Shown here: positions 34,780 through 47,200 of the stretch, piece by piece
How positions within the stretch are numbered: position 1 is the stretch's first letter
How the letters are laid out: each line of letters begins with the position of its first letter
Assembly (NCBI GenBank): GCA_032622095.1
Contig: CP136067.1
Location: 193,588,052-193,652,051, forward strand
Length of the DNA stretch: 64,000 bases
Source of the DNA: Siphonodentalium dalli
Taxonomy: Eukaryota > Mollusca > Scaphopoda > Gadilida > Siphonodentaliidae
Direction: 5' to 3'
Notes under the pieces: model-generated
Databases searched by the model: none
The model's input: the letters and a program-made list of their open reading frames with translations, nothing else
What the model was told of the DNA's origin: nothing
Translations under genes and position numbers: made by a program

Positions 34780-36830
34780 TCGCTTGTTGCCAGACCCCAT
34801 AGAAACCAGATTACCCGAGTCTAAATCGGATATCGGGATGAACCAACTGGTGTGAAGCGGGTCAGGGGCGGTAATATTACTCATACTATATAGGCTCATC
34901 AAACTAAGACGATGGGATGGGGCAACAGGGACCAGGTCGACCCTAATTCTTGGACGTGAATATTGGGGTCTTCGTTTTGGGTTATTTGAACAGTTACCGG
35001 AAGCAACCGATGTAACAGGGGAGCATAACTTCAAGAAAAGGGCAATAATTTGTTTTGTCTGTCAGATATAGGTATTGAAGTAAAACTCTGGAAATATAAC
35101 CACATTTTAAAGCACTTCCCAAGCTCACGTTATTAATTTGAATGGATATCTTTTTATCTGATAGGATAATATAAACATGTTTTAGGAGATATCTTAGGTT
35201 TTTCTCGCCACTTTGTGTGTCAAACTGGGAACTCAGGAGTTCGAACTCGCCACAAATTCCAAACTATATATATATAACACTCTCAATATATTGTCTTCTC
35301 GAAAATATCTACGGTTAATTTCGAAGACGTAGAAAAACCCTTAGAAGCGAATATAGAATTCCATGCACTTTTGAAGTACCGATGAAGAAAAATGTCAATT
35401 TCAAAGGCCCCGACATTTCTTGACTGCATGGTCAACCCCATTTTAACAAATATGTATCCCAGTCAGACAAGGACCATTAAATAGGCATGACGACTCTTGA
35501 GAAGACCTTTTGAGAATTACTATGGAGGAAAAACAGTTATGTTCCTAGCTCCGCCCCTATTTGACCTGTTGATCCCATTTTAACAAATCTGAATCCCAGA
35601 CACCCAACACACAAGGACCCTCCATACCAAATATAAGCTAAACAGGCCACATGGTCCTTGTGAAGAAGACGTTTTAAGAATAACGATTGAGGGAAAGAGT
35701 TCCTGGCTCCTCCCATATTTGATCCAATGACCCCATTTGAACAGATCTAAATCACAGTCCCACAAGGACCCTCCATACCAAACAAATTATGAATAGGCCT
35801 TGAGAACAAGACGTTTTTAGGAATTACTATAGAGGGAATAGTTATGTCCCTGGCTCCATCCCTATTTGACCAGGTGACCCCATTTGAACAAATATGAATC
35901 CTAGTCACCCAAGGTCAATGACCCTCAATACCAAATATAAGCTGAATAAGACTGATATCTCTTGGGATGAAGTAGTTTTAATAATATTATGGAGAGAAAG
36001 ATTTAGAAACCAGATTACCCGAGTCAAAATTGGATGTCGGGATGAACCAACTGGTGTGAAGCGGTCAGGGGCGGTAACATTACTCATACTATAGGCTTAT
36101 CAAACTATAAGACGATGGGAGGGGGGCAACAGGGGCCAGGTCGACCCTAATTCTTGGACGTGGATATCGGGTCTTCGTTTTGGTTATTTGAACAGTTGCC
36201 CGAAACAACCGATGTGACAGGGGCCAAACTTCAAGAAAAGGGCAATATTTTTTTCAGAAATAGGTATTGGGGCAAACTCTGGAAATAAAACCACATTTTA
36301 AAGCACTTCCCAAGCTCATGTTATTAAGCTATATACATGCATGTATTTGAATGGATATCTTTTTATCTGATAGGATAATATAAAAATTATGTTTTAGGTT
36401 TTTCTTGCCACTGTGTGTGCTTCCCAATGTGAAACTGGCAACCCAGGAGTACAAACTCTCCACAAATTCCACAGTTATGTCCCTGGCTCAATCCCTATTT
36501 GACCAGGTGACCCCATTTGAACAAATATGAATCCTATAGTCACCCAAGGTCAATGACCCTCAATACCAAATATAAGCTGAATAAGACTGATGTCTCTTGG
36601 GATGAAGTAGTTTTAATATATTATATGGAGAGAAAGATTTATGTCCCTCGCTCTGTCCGTATTGGACCCGATGACCCTATTTGAACAAATCTGAATCCCT
36701 CCATACCAAAACATAAGCTGAATAGGCTTCACGGTTTTGAGAAGAAGACGTTTTAAGAATTATTATGTATATAGGGAAAGAGTTGTGTCCCTGCATGGAC
36801 CCGCCATTATTCGACCTTGTCGGACGGACG
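34780..36830 (+). repeat. Tandem segmental duplication, offset about 1.2 kb
   Basis: The block 34780-35200 (AACCAGATTACCCGAGTC at 34803, GGTCGACCCTAATTCTTGG, CCACATTTTAAAGCACTTCC) recurs at about 35990-36420 (same start at 36008). A second block, 35840-35995 (TCCCTATTTGACCAGGTGAC), recurs at 36480-36630. Degenerate GACCCTCCATACCAAA units fill 35560-35800 and 36690-36780. Frames inside are not conserved between the copies. Confidence 0.8.
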
Positions 36831-37548
36831 GACGAATGGACAGGCAGACGACGCGTAATGACTATAGCTCCAACTGTGACTTAGGAAGATAAAAGGGAAG
36901 TCATTTCATTGAGAGTTGGGATGCACTTCCCTCGAAGTTGTATTTGTGACCATATACGATAGATCGATAGATAAATAGATATCTTGTTTATTGACAGCGT
37001 GCATACAATTGTATTGAAGTACAGTGTGAAGTATATATATATATGTATGTGTATACAGCCAGGGGCGCCGGAAGAGGGGGGCAGAGGGGGCAGCTGACCC
37101 CCCATGCCCTTGACCAAGGGGGGCGAGCGGGGGCAGGACTTGCCATTTTTCTGGAGACAGAAAATGCTTTTTGTGTGTTTAATCTCGTGTTTTTATAGCA
37201 AAATGTAACTTTTTTGGTCCAAATACCACCAGACGGCACTGTCTAAGACCTGTTGGGAAACACAAAATTCAAACTGTTATTGAAGCAACGTCACCCCTTT
37301 TTCAAATTGATATCGAGGCAGTCAGGTCGCGCCAGCGACCGCTGCCGCGGGGGCCTGATGGCTCATAAAAACAACTCTATATATAAGCGCCCGCGGCTAC
37401 CACTTTATAGCATCAAGGGTAGACTGAGCAAATCGAGACGGGATGCTGGTCCCGCCAAACTCTCCAGACGGCATCGACATATCAAAACGCATGCGATTCT
37501 CGCCTATCGTATCCGTATTTGGACGAGATTGTAAGACCATAGCCTGGA

Positions 37549-37976
37549 TTAAAATGCCTAATCCGATTAAGCGCCCCTCGATTACTATTTATTTGGATTC
37601 GGGGGTAAAAAAAAATTCAATTCGAGTCAAGGAACCCACCTATCAAAGCTCAGAGTTATTAGATATCGATTTTTGAAATCTATTATTTAGTGGCCCAGTA
37701 AACAGTCGATGAGCCGACGGTCTCGGATCAAATTGCGGATGAAGATCGATTACTCTAAAATCAAGAGGCATTCTGTTCATAATAAGGCCAAATTTCCTCG
37801 AACAACATGTTGATAAACAACACGTTTCGAGGAATTATATGCTATATAGTTGACAGTGGTTAGCATTATATTTTTGTGCAATTAATCGATTCTGATAACT
37901 GAAGCGGCATTTCTAAAAATGTTGTTGTTGTGGAATCTGATTATATGGGGACCATCGAATCGGATGAGTACCTTAA
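37549..37976 (+). mobile_element. TTAA-flanked AAAGGTACTC foldback, copy 4 (diverged)
   Basis: TTAA at 37549-37552 and 37973-37976. The left end has decayed to AATGCCTAATCCGATTAAG; the right end is GAATCGGATGAGTACC. The interior keeps GAGTCAAGGAACCCACC and GTTGACAGTGGTTAGC. The most diverged copy. Confidence 0.8.
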
Positions 37977-39420
37977 AATCAAAGATACGGGTGGCGTTGG
38001 CGGTGGGTATGCTGTTAAAATATTCACCTCCGTCAAAAACCGCCACAAACAGAAAGAATAGTAAAATATAGACATAGTTTGTTCTTATACCAATCAGAAA
38101 TATGGCATAAACAGTATGTTATTGTCAATTTGTTTCCCTATGTTATGTAAACAAAATTTAAAAAAACGTTATGTTTCCTGGCTTTTGTTTAGATCCGGAT
38201 ATGGTAAACATAAAGAGCGTTTTTGTTACTGTTTTCCTGATATGGAAATAATAAAGAGCGTTTATATCATTTGTGTGTGACTAACCAATAGAATTGAGCT
38301 GTGTTATGTAAACAGAAGCACAACTTTTGTAACACGAGCAGGCTCTTGTTTGCGTACACCATGAATTGCATCGTACATCTTGACAATATACTATTTACGC
38401 TCTGATTATGTTTGGCATATGAACACAACTATATATATATATATTAATATTTTCTGTTGGTAGCGATTTGAACAAATATGAATATTTCTGCAACGAACGC
38501 CGACCGTGCCTTTAAACTCCGGTTATGGCAGAAGTTGCGGTTATATTCATATGCATGATACATGTATACCGGTATATATATGTTTGTGCATGTATAAAAG
38601 TATTTATGCATATATATAAATATATGTGTATTACATATGAGTAAGCACAATCGTGTGATCTCTTCGGTTTCCTGCATGTATATATACATGTAATAAAAGA
38701 GTCCCTATTATATATTTCTATAATTTAGAGTGGACCCACGAGATCAGTGCGATGAGACCCATGTCACAAATTAAAGCGCCTTTTGATAGTGCAGAATTGG
38801 AATATGGCTCAAAGTGTGTGTAGATAAGATGCTTACGATGGAACGCCCAGCCTCGATAATGACTATGTTAGAAAAGGAGTTATTAATTTAATAGATAATG
38901 TATGCACTTTTGCTATATAACAAATCATATCTCTCTAACGTATATTCAAAAGACGAATATATTAGACCGTGAGCTATACCATGTGGCCACCCCCCCCTAT
39001 GCGGATTTTTACCGACTATGTTTTTCCGATCGACAGATGTATTTGCACACATATTTTTCTGCTTGTTTGCCACTCGGGTGTATGGGCTTTTTCATTTTAT
39101 AACGATTTTCAACAAACTGCAGTGATTTTTTGCGATAAAATCCTTATTGGGGGTAGTGGAAATATTTCTCTCAAAATCAATACTAAAACTATATGTATCT
39201 TTTCAAACTGAGTTTCATTCGAAGCATATAATAAGTATATAATAAGTGTCTGCGTCAATAGCGTTACATGGGCAACTGACTCGATATTTTTCTTAAAGTG
39301 ACTCCGATGATATGATTTTTTTTGGGGTTTATTTTGAAGAAATATCTGAAAAAAAGTAGAGTATGTGAACTTAGTCAACTTACGCATGCATGCACAACAA
39401 TGAACACGAGAACATATGCC
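37977..39420. other. Non-coding DNA, nothing recognised
   Basis: No exon or repeat family recognised. Simple TATA and ATGTATA sequence lies near 38420-38700. AAATAAAGAGCGTTT-like text recurs at 38210 and 38250. Confidence 0.4.
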
Positions 39421-39424
39421 TTAT

Positions 39425-39685
39425 TATTAAAGGGTCATATATAAGGTTGTATGTGGTATTGGAAACAACAGGTATTTATCTGGCGGGTCCGCTTTGTAAA
39501 TTAAATTTTTTTGAAATAGATATATTTTTGAGAATTTTTTTCTGGAATTACATCACTTGACCTACATTTGAAAAATCAATATAAAATTCAAAAATATATA
39601 CACCAATATTATAATGGAACAAGCTCCAAGCGGACCACCAGATAAATACCTGTCGTTTCCAACACCACATCAAGTCACAATCAGA
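39425..39685. repeat. Foldback with about 45-bp arms
   Basis: TGTGGTATTGGAAACAACAG through GGCGGGTCCGC (39450-39492) pairs with GCGGACCACCAGATAAATAC through GTTTCCAACACCACA (39633-39672). The centre is AT-rich. Confidence 0.75.
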
Positions 39686-39773
39686 AGTATGTGCAACTCT
39701 GTAACTTTTTCTCCGCAGATTTGCATGGAAACCCCCATTCAAAATCGGTCACTTGACCGCACTCTTAATATGA

Positions 39774-39907
39774 ATTGGTTACCACGTGAGGTCGGAGTCA
39801 TTCGTGGACGGGGATGACCTGCCGAGAGATGATGGTACAATCGAGCCACCCCACCAATCGCCCGCTCGGGGCAGGTCATTCCATTCCACGAATGTGGTAA
39901 CCAATTT
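39774..39907. repeat. Inverted repeat with GTTACCAC arms
   Basis: ATTGGTTACCAC at 39774 pairs with GTGGTAACCAAT ending at 39906. ATTCGTGGA and GATGACCTGCC pair with GGCAGGTCATTCC and TCCACGAAT. It lies 90 bp from the preceding foldback and may be part of one compound element. Confidence 0.7.
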
Positions 39908-40789
39908 ACACACCAATGGAAAGTACAAACAATTTTAACGCGAAAATAATTCACAGTTTTATGCATTCCAACCGCGGCGATAATGGAATCGCCCATCAGT
40001 ATTGCCTCTTTAATAGTGCATATATCGGCAAACAATAATCAGCACGAAATTCACGCATACCCTTTAATTGGACCAACATCTCGGTCAAACTGTTAATGTG
40101 ATCACTAGTCTGATTCCAGTTATGTTGGCCATGGCTCGAGATAATATGCCGAACAAACGGATTATTTTGGCCTAGCACGCATTTCTAATCATGTTGTCCA
40201 TGTCTGTTCGCTGACGTCGGTGTTTTTGTTTCAACATGTAGATAAACGAATCGGATGTCCGTCTCAGGTGATATATATAAGGTAATCAATTAAATAATTC
40301 ATAATTATGCGGAATTTGAGCTTACATGGGAGACACATGGTGACAGACTAATTACATGTAGGGTGGGGTTGGTGAGAATCTATAACTTGGGTCAAAATCA
40401 GTTGTGAATTTAGACCAAAATATGTTTAAATATTTGGGATTGTTTGATTTTTCAACCAATATAAAAAAATACTGTGAAATTAGTCCCCCCCCCCCCCCAC
40501 TTTCGTAATTTTTTGGACTGAAATGACCGTCAGTTGAAGAACATTTTGCAACCATAATAAGTGCCAGTTTGGAAAACTTGTAGGTACCGGTTGTTGGGGA
40601 AATCCCAACCCACGTGATGCATATATATACATGTACAAGAACCCACACATTGTGTCACTGTGATCATGGGGTGGATGTGCAAGCAGAATTCTCGTTATAT
40701 TATTATGTTCATCGTGTGTGACACAATATGCTTGTTCTACTTTTGCATGCGAAGGCCAACATCCAGCAAATTAAATCGGCGATCGACAG
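39908..40789. other. Non-coding DNA, nothing recognised
   Basis: A 98-residue minus-strand frame (40035-39739) overlaps the inverted repeat and is not gene-like. A C-run lies at 40485-40498. Confidence 0.4.
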
Positions 40790-40935
40790 CTCGAAATTGC
40801 ATGTTTTTATTGACTTTAGTGAGCCTATATCGCCAAAAAAACATGGAATTATTTACCCTGGAGAAATTCAAAGCAAACCGCCCACAAAGTCCCTTAAATA
40901 ATGCAATATCGAGTTAGGACCTTCGCCCACTGAAA
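40790..40935. repeat. GCCCGTAGAG foldback family, internal fragment
   Basis: GTGAGCCTATATCGCCAAAA, ATTACCCTGGAGAAATTC and TCGAGTTAGGACCTTCGCCC match the interior of the complete copy just downstream. The ends are absent. Confidence 0.65.
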
Positions 40936-41044
40936 AATAAACTATCAATAAAACATAATAGTTGTGTACTCATAGCATAGTATGGTATTTAGTAAAGTTG
41001 TGAATGTCACGTGTACCTGGCACGTACGTACCGGTGAAGACCAT

Positions 41045-41404
41045 GCCCGTAGAGATCATATTCCACCAGTTCAAAACCTTGGAACTTTTGGAAGTTTTCA
41101 CAGGGAACCTTATAAAGTTGAAAAAATAAAGGGGGGAATATATAAACTCCAAATTGCATGTTTTTTCTATGAATTGTGAGCCGATATAGCAAAAAACGTT
41201 AAATTAATTACCCAGAACCAATTCCATAATTGTAAGCAACGCAAAGCAAAATCGTGAAATTACGAGTTGGGACCTTCACCTACAGTGAACAGATAATAAC
41301 TTAGAAATATATTCCCCACCTTATTTTTTCAACTTTATAAGGTTCCCTGTCAAAACTTCAAAAAGTTCCAAGGTTTTGTACTGTGCAATGTGATCTCTAC
41401 GGGC
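41045..41404. mobile_element. GCCCGTAGAG foldback element, complete
   Basis: Terminal inverted repeats GCCCGTAGAGATCA (41045) and TGATCTCTACGGGC (ending 41404) extend inward through TTCAAAACCTTGGAAC and GTTCCAAGGTTTTG, then AGGGAACCTTATAAAGTTG and its inverse, so each arm is about 90 bp. The 360-bp element is non-coding. It is the reference copy for fragments at 1-357, 18575-18665, 40790-40935 and 48298-48980. The superfamily is not resolved. Confidence 0.85.
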
Positions 41405-42525
41405 GTTAGCCATATATAGCGATACATGGCATGATCTTGTACCGGTGATACCCAGTTATATAATTAAGATGTCGAAAGTTACGCTGAATTTGTCACTCTC
41501 ACATGTTTTTTCTTTGATAAAAGTTACACGGATTCGCTAATTTTGACAAAGTTATCAAGGTTTGGAAAATTATGGTAAAGTTACCAATTATAATCAAATT
41601 ATTAATACAGTCGCAATTCTTCCCCACCCATTCTCAGATTCTGGATAACTTTAATTTATCCACTAATTGTTTTTTAATCTGAAGATGGAATTTCATAAAT
41701 ATCTCAAGTAAAAAAAAAAAAAAGAGTAAAGTTGCATTTATCTTCTGACTTAAATATAAATATAGTTATAACTGAGTTGAGGCTGACAGACCCTGATACG
41801 ATCAGTCAAACAAAAATTCAGGAGAGTTCGGAGAAATAGAAGATGAAGAATCAGAGGTGGATATAGTGGCATCTATAGAAGCCAGCGTCCACTAACAACA
41901 TAAGGTAACATAAGGTATAACACAAATAACACAAACATTATACCGGTAGGCCCCACAGTATATAGATCTACCGGTTTGTGCCTTTAAGATTGATGAAAAA
42001 TCACTTGATCGAGTGCAATACACGAGTTCATATGCACTCTCTGGTCTCGGCTGGATTTCTCGCCTTGAACAATTGATAAGAGTGCATCGACGAGACACAA
42101 ATAAATTAGTGCGACTTCGTCAGGACCCGAAGTCGCATAATTTAACATTTATTTAGAAGAACAAATGCTTTCGATATCCACAGAAATAAAAAAATTAATC
42201 AAACTATTCACTGATTCAGTTTCGCTGAAGAACAATAGACAGACTATGTAATATATATATTGCTTTAATTATTTCAGGAAATGACATTCATTTAAATATA
42301 CAGAAAAAAATGAAAGCAATTTCAATATTTAATTTGTACAGATTGAACCGATGAAGAAACTGTGCCACTGTGCCACAGTGCATAACTTGAAGCGGTAACA
42401 TCAAAGACTGTGACAAGGCCAATATATTAACACAAAAGAATGACAGCGCGATGAATGATATTTTGCAAACTTCACTCCGCAATAAAACCATATCTTTTAA
42501 AAATGTTTTAGATACAAAACTTACC

Positions 42526-42900
42526 AAGTGAAATCAGAGAAATACAAATCCAACAGCATCGGAATAAAAAACATGGAGCAATTGACAATCGGCCATGCGG
42601 CTGGGTTTGTTTTGGTGCATTATGTCATCCACCATATATGGAGCGAACCAATCAGATGCGATCACAACAAACAACATGTCGAGTCTTGCTTGCTGCTTGT
42701 TGTCTGCTCAGTAACATTTCTGCACAAGAAAAGCGTGACAGATACACTATTTTGTTTAGTTATTCATCGGTTTCGTATTATCAGTGATTATTGTAATTGT
42801 TATCTTGTTGTCATAAGAAAGAATTGCTGTTTGGAAATTGTAGATATGACCACGTGACTATTGTTTAGTTTGTAAATAGATTTCGGGAATTTCCCCAAGA
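42526..42900 (-). promoter_or_regulatory. Candidate promoter and 5' exon with CCAAT, E-box and kappaB-like sites
   Basis: Read on the minus strand: GGAAATTCCC (42894-42885) fits the kappaB consensus, CACGTG follows at 42856-42851, then CTGATTGG (inverted CCAAT) at 42655-42648. About 120 nt further, CACTTG-GTAAGT gives a consensus donor after 42525. This order suits a promoter and a short first exon on the same strand as the BH3-only gene, 11.2 kb upstream of its large exon. No frame in the putative exon stays open into the large exon in the required phase, so it would be untranslated or need a further exon. Each motif alone could be chance. Confidence 0.3.
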
Positions 42901-44055
42901 AGGGTTCTCGCGCACTCGGCACGCGCTATTCGTTCTGTGAAAATTCTGCAAGATGTGTAAGAGCAATGAAAACAAAATGTCCAAACACATGTCTTTTAAT
43001 GAATAGGATAAGATGCAGTTATCCAAGATTATAAACAGAGCAGGTGAATATTATGACTGGTGGCAGCGAATAACGGACAACCAAGTCAGATTTATTACTT
43101 TTTAATTTTTTTTTTCTTCTGTTGGTTGGTGCGAAATAAGGTGACATTTGATAAGGTCCCACTAAATTATTAGTAAATACCAAGCAATGGCAAGCAATAC
43201 CAAGCAGTAGAGGTTATTTGTTAAAAAATGATCATAGAAGGTTGTGTGGAGAGTGTAAGGGTTGTTTTATTTAAAATTATATGTACATGTATTTTCGTTG
43301 TTGTATTTTCGACCTATAAACCACTAAAATAAAAAACTGGGTCCGTGACTACCCACTGACCCAGTCCTGAGTCAACCCCTCATTTTGCTATGTGACAACC
43401 CACCCCGGGATGACCCGCCCGCCTAAAAATTAAAATTGTTATTAGGAGGTGTGAGGGGATTATGAGATGTTTGTTTAAAGAAACTGGGTTGCACTTTATT
43501 GATTTTTATTTGATGTAATAATAAATAATATACACATATAAATTGTAATGTAATATATATCCATTGCCGCTGCATATAGTCGACGACCTCTCTTATCTTC
43601 GTACCTTCCAATGGAAACAGCACCCTTTAATGTCTGTATCCAGGAATACTTCTCTTGCAGCTTTCAAAAGCCGCTGTAATATATATATATATTTTTTTAG
43701 AATTTAAGAGAATTTAGAAAATTGGTCGATTCCAGTGTCACAAAGTTGGTGTTGCCAGCGGCCACAAATATCACAATCAACAGCATGCTGTTTCGGACGC
43801 ACCTCCAATTCGCAGTGAATGCAAGGAAACATACTTGCAGAATGAAGATAACCCACACTCAAAAGTTAATATACCGGTACCGGTACCCAGTTCCGTCGGC
43901 ATCATTCAAAGGGTGTTTGCATATATTCCCCTCCCAGTTAACATCAGTGAGATGAATGCTGATCACTAAGTGTTGTGATAACACACTGTGCTAATGAACC
44001 ATTTGCATTAATTTTTTTTTTTTAAAGCACCACTTTTAATTAGTCATCACGTACC
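42901..44055. other. Non-coding DNA with a small dispersed repeat
   Basis: The GACTACCCACTGACCCAG and TGAGTCAACCC sequences at 43345-43378, with GACCCGCCCG at 43413, recur inverted at 44635-44690. An (ACCGGT)-type palindrome, GGTACCGGTACC, lies near 43875. No gene is seen. Confidence 0.45.
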
Positions 44056-44468
44056 TTAACCCTTTACCCAACAAACCGGCCAAAAATGCCCAAATAAAGC
44101 TTCAACAGCCTAAAATATCTTCGGTCTGTCTCAATAACACCATACAAATATGGATATTATTGGAACCGGTTCATTGACCACATTGTGATGGTTACAGTTA
44201 TGCCCTGTGCCAATGCATTCTCTTATATATGCGAGTCGACCATAGGTCGCCTCACATATATAAGAGAATGCATTGGCCTAAAAAAATCTTTTTTTAACAC
44301 TTTTTACCATTTTTTCTTATAATATATTCTACATTCTTTGACAATTTGATCATTTTTAATATGTGTTCAGCCAATGCATTCTCTTATATATGCGAGGCGA
44401 CCTATGGTCGACTCGCATATATAAGAGAATGCATTGGCACAGGGCCGTTCTGTTGGGTAAAGGGTTAA
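44056..44468 (+). mobile_element. piggyBac-type MITE with paired hairpins, copy 6
   Basis: TTAA at 44056-44059 and 44465-44468. Both hairpins are intact (about 44211-44278 and 44368-44438). The spacer has a small insertion, ATAATATATTC, making this the longest copy (413 bp). Confidence 0.92.
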
Positions 44469-45528
44469 GTGCAGCAAAGTTGTCAAAACATCATGTCATT
44501 CTGCTTTACTCCAGTCCGGACATTGACATCATTAATGAATAAACACATCTTTTATTGGTCAAAAACTTTAATAATATATCATCAAAGAACATCATTTCTA
44601 TTAACAATTTTGGGATAACCCGCCTGTGTTTATTGGGACGACCCGCCCCGAAAACAGCTGACGGGCGGGTTGACTCAAGGGTGGGTAGTCCTGTTCCCTT
44701 AAAACTACGCCGAACGAAATTACTGCTTGGCATCTTGGTATTAGGGTTGCCACAACTATTAATTTTCAGAATCGACTAATTGACCATTAGAGTCTACGGT
44801 TAGTCGATTAATCGTTTATATACGCACCTTAAATTACATCCAGGTAAAAAAGACGACTTTACATCCACTCTGAACACAGTTATAAACTGTCAGGGTTGCA
44901 TGTTTAATTTCATATATACAACAGGGGAATACTCATGCTTTCATTCGTCCTGTTGTACATGTAGTTATACACATGCCCTTACTATTAACCAGAATTGCCG
45001 ATGAGCCCGGTGTTTCTACAAACTGCACACACCATGACAGTAACTGTTTAAAATTGCATGAAGTAAAGCTAATCTTGCGAACTCGCCCGCAAGACATCGA
45101 TACATATTTCGACATTACGTGCTTCGCATTAAGTTGGCTAAGGTACTAAACTTCGGCGAAAGGCATGCACTTGCACTGAAGTTAACGAGGACATAGGTTG
45201 ACAGTGGGAGATATGTTAGCTTCTGTGGGGGTGACTGGGATGCAGTCACATTTACTGCCATTTATAACCTGGACATTTTCAATAAAAAGTTGCATCAACA
45301 TCAAAGGCAAAGGAAGTCGCCACGGACTATGAGAACATGTCGCACACAGAAATCTTTGAAGATGACACCAAATGTCGGTGCAACATCAAAGGCAAATTAA
45401 GCTGCATTGGAAGTGGCGAGTCTGATGAGAGAACAGGCTGTCGGGTGGTAAATTGCACTGCATACGCTGTTAACTGTCACTTACAGGCATGGCATTGGTG
45501 CATAGTCCTGCTTACATACACAACCGTA
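44469..45528. other. Non-coding DNA, nothing firm
   Basis: A GGGTTGCCACAAC sequence followed by ATCGACTAATT and AGTCGATTAATCG (44752-44815) resembles hAT-type transposon ends, but no partner end was found. The frame at 45337-45594 is Cys-rich at its start but ends in the poly-C tract. Confidence 0.35.
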
Positions 45529-45557
45529 CCCCCCCCCCCCCCCCCCCCCCCCCCCCC
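45529..45557. repeat. 29-bp C homopolymer
   Basis: Twenty-nine consecutive C. Its length in the assembly should be treated as approximate. Confidence 0.85.
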
Positions 45558-46105
45558 TTTGGGTGATTCATTGACAAAAGTAAATAACCGTTGACTATCA
45601 CACCTGCTGTCAAAGGTTAGTCTACTTAGTATATAATATAATATAGCATAAATATCAAGCAGTAAGGCCAGGGGCAGTAAAATCCAATTAGACACTGTAT
45701 CTCGTAAACACTAACCCCCATCATCCTTTATCTGGGCTTTGGACCAGCAGACTATAAGTCAGGCTGATTTAGAGTAATTTTTTTGTTGTTGCCATTGTTG
45801 GCTTTAGAACTGTCTCATGGCAGTGTCTATCATTTTTGTCATTGCTTAAATTTTCCACATTTGGCTATGGCAGCGGTCTTAGGTATAGTCAACTGTCGGC
45901 CCATTTGAAAGTTTGTGTTGACGTACTGTCAAACACAAAGTTTAATAGTCAGCGCAAACGTCGGCCATGTTGGTCAGTTGTTCAATTTACCCTGGCATGT
46001 CTCATGGCGAACACAAAGTGACTTTGCAGTGGGTGCAAGCACGAAGCTGCCAGCACCATACAAAGCACTTCTAACATCTCTGTGTTGGTCCATTACTATG
46101 TCTTG

Positions 46106-46295
46106 TACAGTAATGTCCTAAATAATCGACTCCTTAACTACAGCAGAATTATGGGTAACTTGTCAGGATTTAGTCCGAAATATGACCTGTTACCATTCAT
46201 CGGAAAGTTCTCACTGAAAATTTCCAACTAAATCCTGAAAAGTTACCCATAATTCTGCTGTGGTTAACGAGTCGATTATTTAGGGAATTACTGTA
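46106..46295. mobile_element. TA-flanked mariner-like foldback, copy 1
   Basis: TA-CAGTAATGTCCTAAATAATC at the left and the inverse, AGGGAATTACTG-TA, at the right. Arms of about 90 bp run through AGCAGAATTATGGGTAAC. A TA duplication with a CAGT terminus suggests a Tc1/mariner MITE. Other copies are at 51363-51480 (half), 53787-53994 and 58792-59008. Confidence 0.85.
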
Positions 46296-46666
46296 CAAAG
46301 GCCAAATTGGCCCAATATAAATAAATTACTAAATACACATCCAACTTTTTCAGAAAAATTTGGTAGGAGGGCAAATTTTATTTTTTATATTTTATTCTTC
46401 ATACTAGTAATATAAATGGTCATGGACAGTTCTAGATATTGAAGCAGTATCCTATCTTATATAATACAAGATTTAGATTGAAATTGTCCAATTTTGATCA
46501 AAATAGACTGATTAATGTGTCATTGAAATTTAATTTGAGGCATGGGAAAAATGTTTACATAAAAGATATCCAAATAATAATAAAATTGAGGAGGGGACAA
46601 AAATAGGGTCGGGAGTGGATGTAAATCTAGCATTTTATTTTATATTGGCCTATATTGGGATTTTTT

Positions 46667-47027
46667 TTAACCCTTTACCCAACAGAAGGGCCCTGTGCCA
46701 ATGCATTCTCTTATATATGCGAGTCGACCATAGGTCGCCTCGCATATATAAGAGAATGCATTGGCTTAACACATTAAAAATTATTAAAGAATGTAAGAAA
46801 AAATGGCCAATGCATTCTCTTATATATGCGAGGCAACCTATGGTCGACTCGCATATATAAGAGAATGCATTGGCACAGGGCATAACTATAACCATCACAA
46901 TGTGGTCAATGAGCCGGTTCCAATGATATCCATATTTGTATGGTTTTATTGAGACAGACCCAAGATATTTTAGGCTGTTGATGCTTTATTTGGCCGGTTT
47001 TGGCCGTTTTGTTGGGTAAAGGGTTAA
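46667..47027 (-). mobile_element. piggyBac-type MITE with paired hairpins, copy 7
   Basis: TTAA at 46667-46670 and 47024-47027. The spacer between hairpins is shortened (361 bp total). It is inserted in a TTGGC-rich tandem repeat: TATTGGCCTATATTGG lies immediately left and TATTGGCATTTTTTTT immediately right. Confidence 0.92.
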
Positions 47028-47200
47028 TATTGGCATTTTTTTTATATTTGCCTCTATTGGCATTTTTTTTATATTTGCCTCTATTGGCATTTTTTTATAT
47101 TGCCATTTTTTTTTCATATTGGCCTATATTGGCCTAATGAAATTATTTTCTGGTATAATGAAATTATTGGCCCAATGAAATTATTTTCTGGTATAAAAAC
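47028..47200 (+). repeat. Tandem repeats: 28-bp TTGGC units and 30-bp TAATGAAATTATT units
   Basis: Units of TTGGCATTTTTTTTATATTT followed by GCCTCTA repeat about four times to 47143. AATGAAATTATTTTCTGGTA then recurs at 47138 and 47176. The first array continues on the far side of the MITE at 46645-46666. Confidence 0.8.

Larger units (their letters stand above)
31329..42525 (-). other. Upstream region, probably first intron(s) of the BH3-only gene
   Basis: The large exon has an acceptor, so at least one upstream exon exists. No convincing coding start was found in this stretch. It holds a CpG-rich tandem repeat, two AAAGGTACTC elements, duplicated blocks at 34.8-36.8 kb, foldbacks near 39.4-39.9 kb and a complete GCCCGTAGAG element. 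The boundary at 42525 rests on a candidate donor only. Confidence 0.35.

Noticed and set aside
39739-40035. 98-residue minus-strand frame
   Set aside because: It overlaps an inverted repeat and has no recognisable motif; neighbouring frames do not extend it.
42528-42857. 109-residue plus-strand frame
   Set aside because: It overlaps the CCAAT, E-box and donor-like signals on the other strand and shows no domain.
44747-44820. hAT-like end (GGGTTGCCACAAC with ATCGACTAATT)
   Set aside because: Only one end is visible, with no matching inverted end or 8-bp duplication found nearby.
45337-45594. 85-residue Cys-containing frame ending in a proline run
   Set aside because: The proline run is the poly-C tract read in frame; the upstream part is short and lacks a recognisable Cys pattern.
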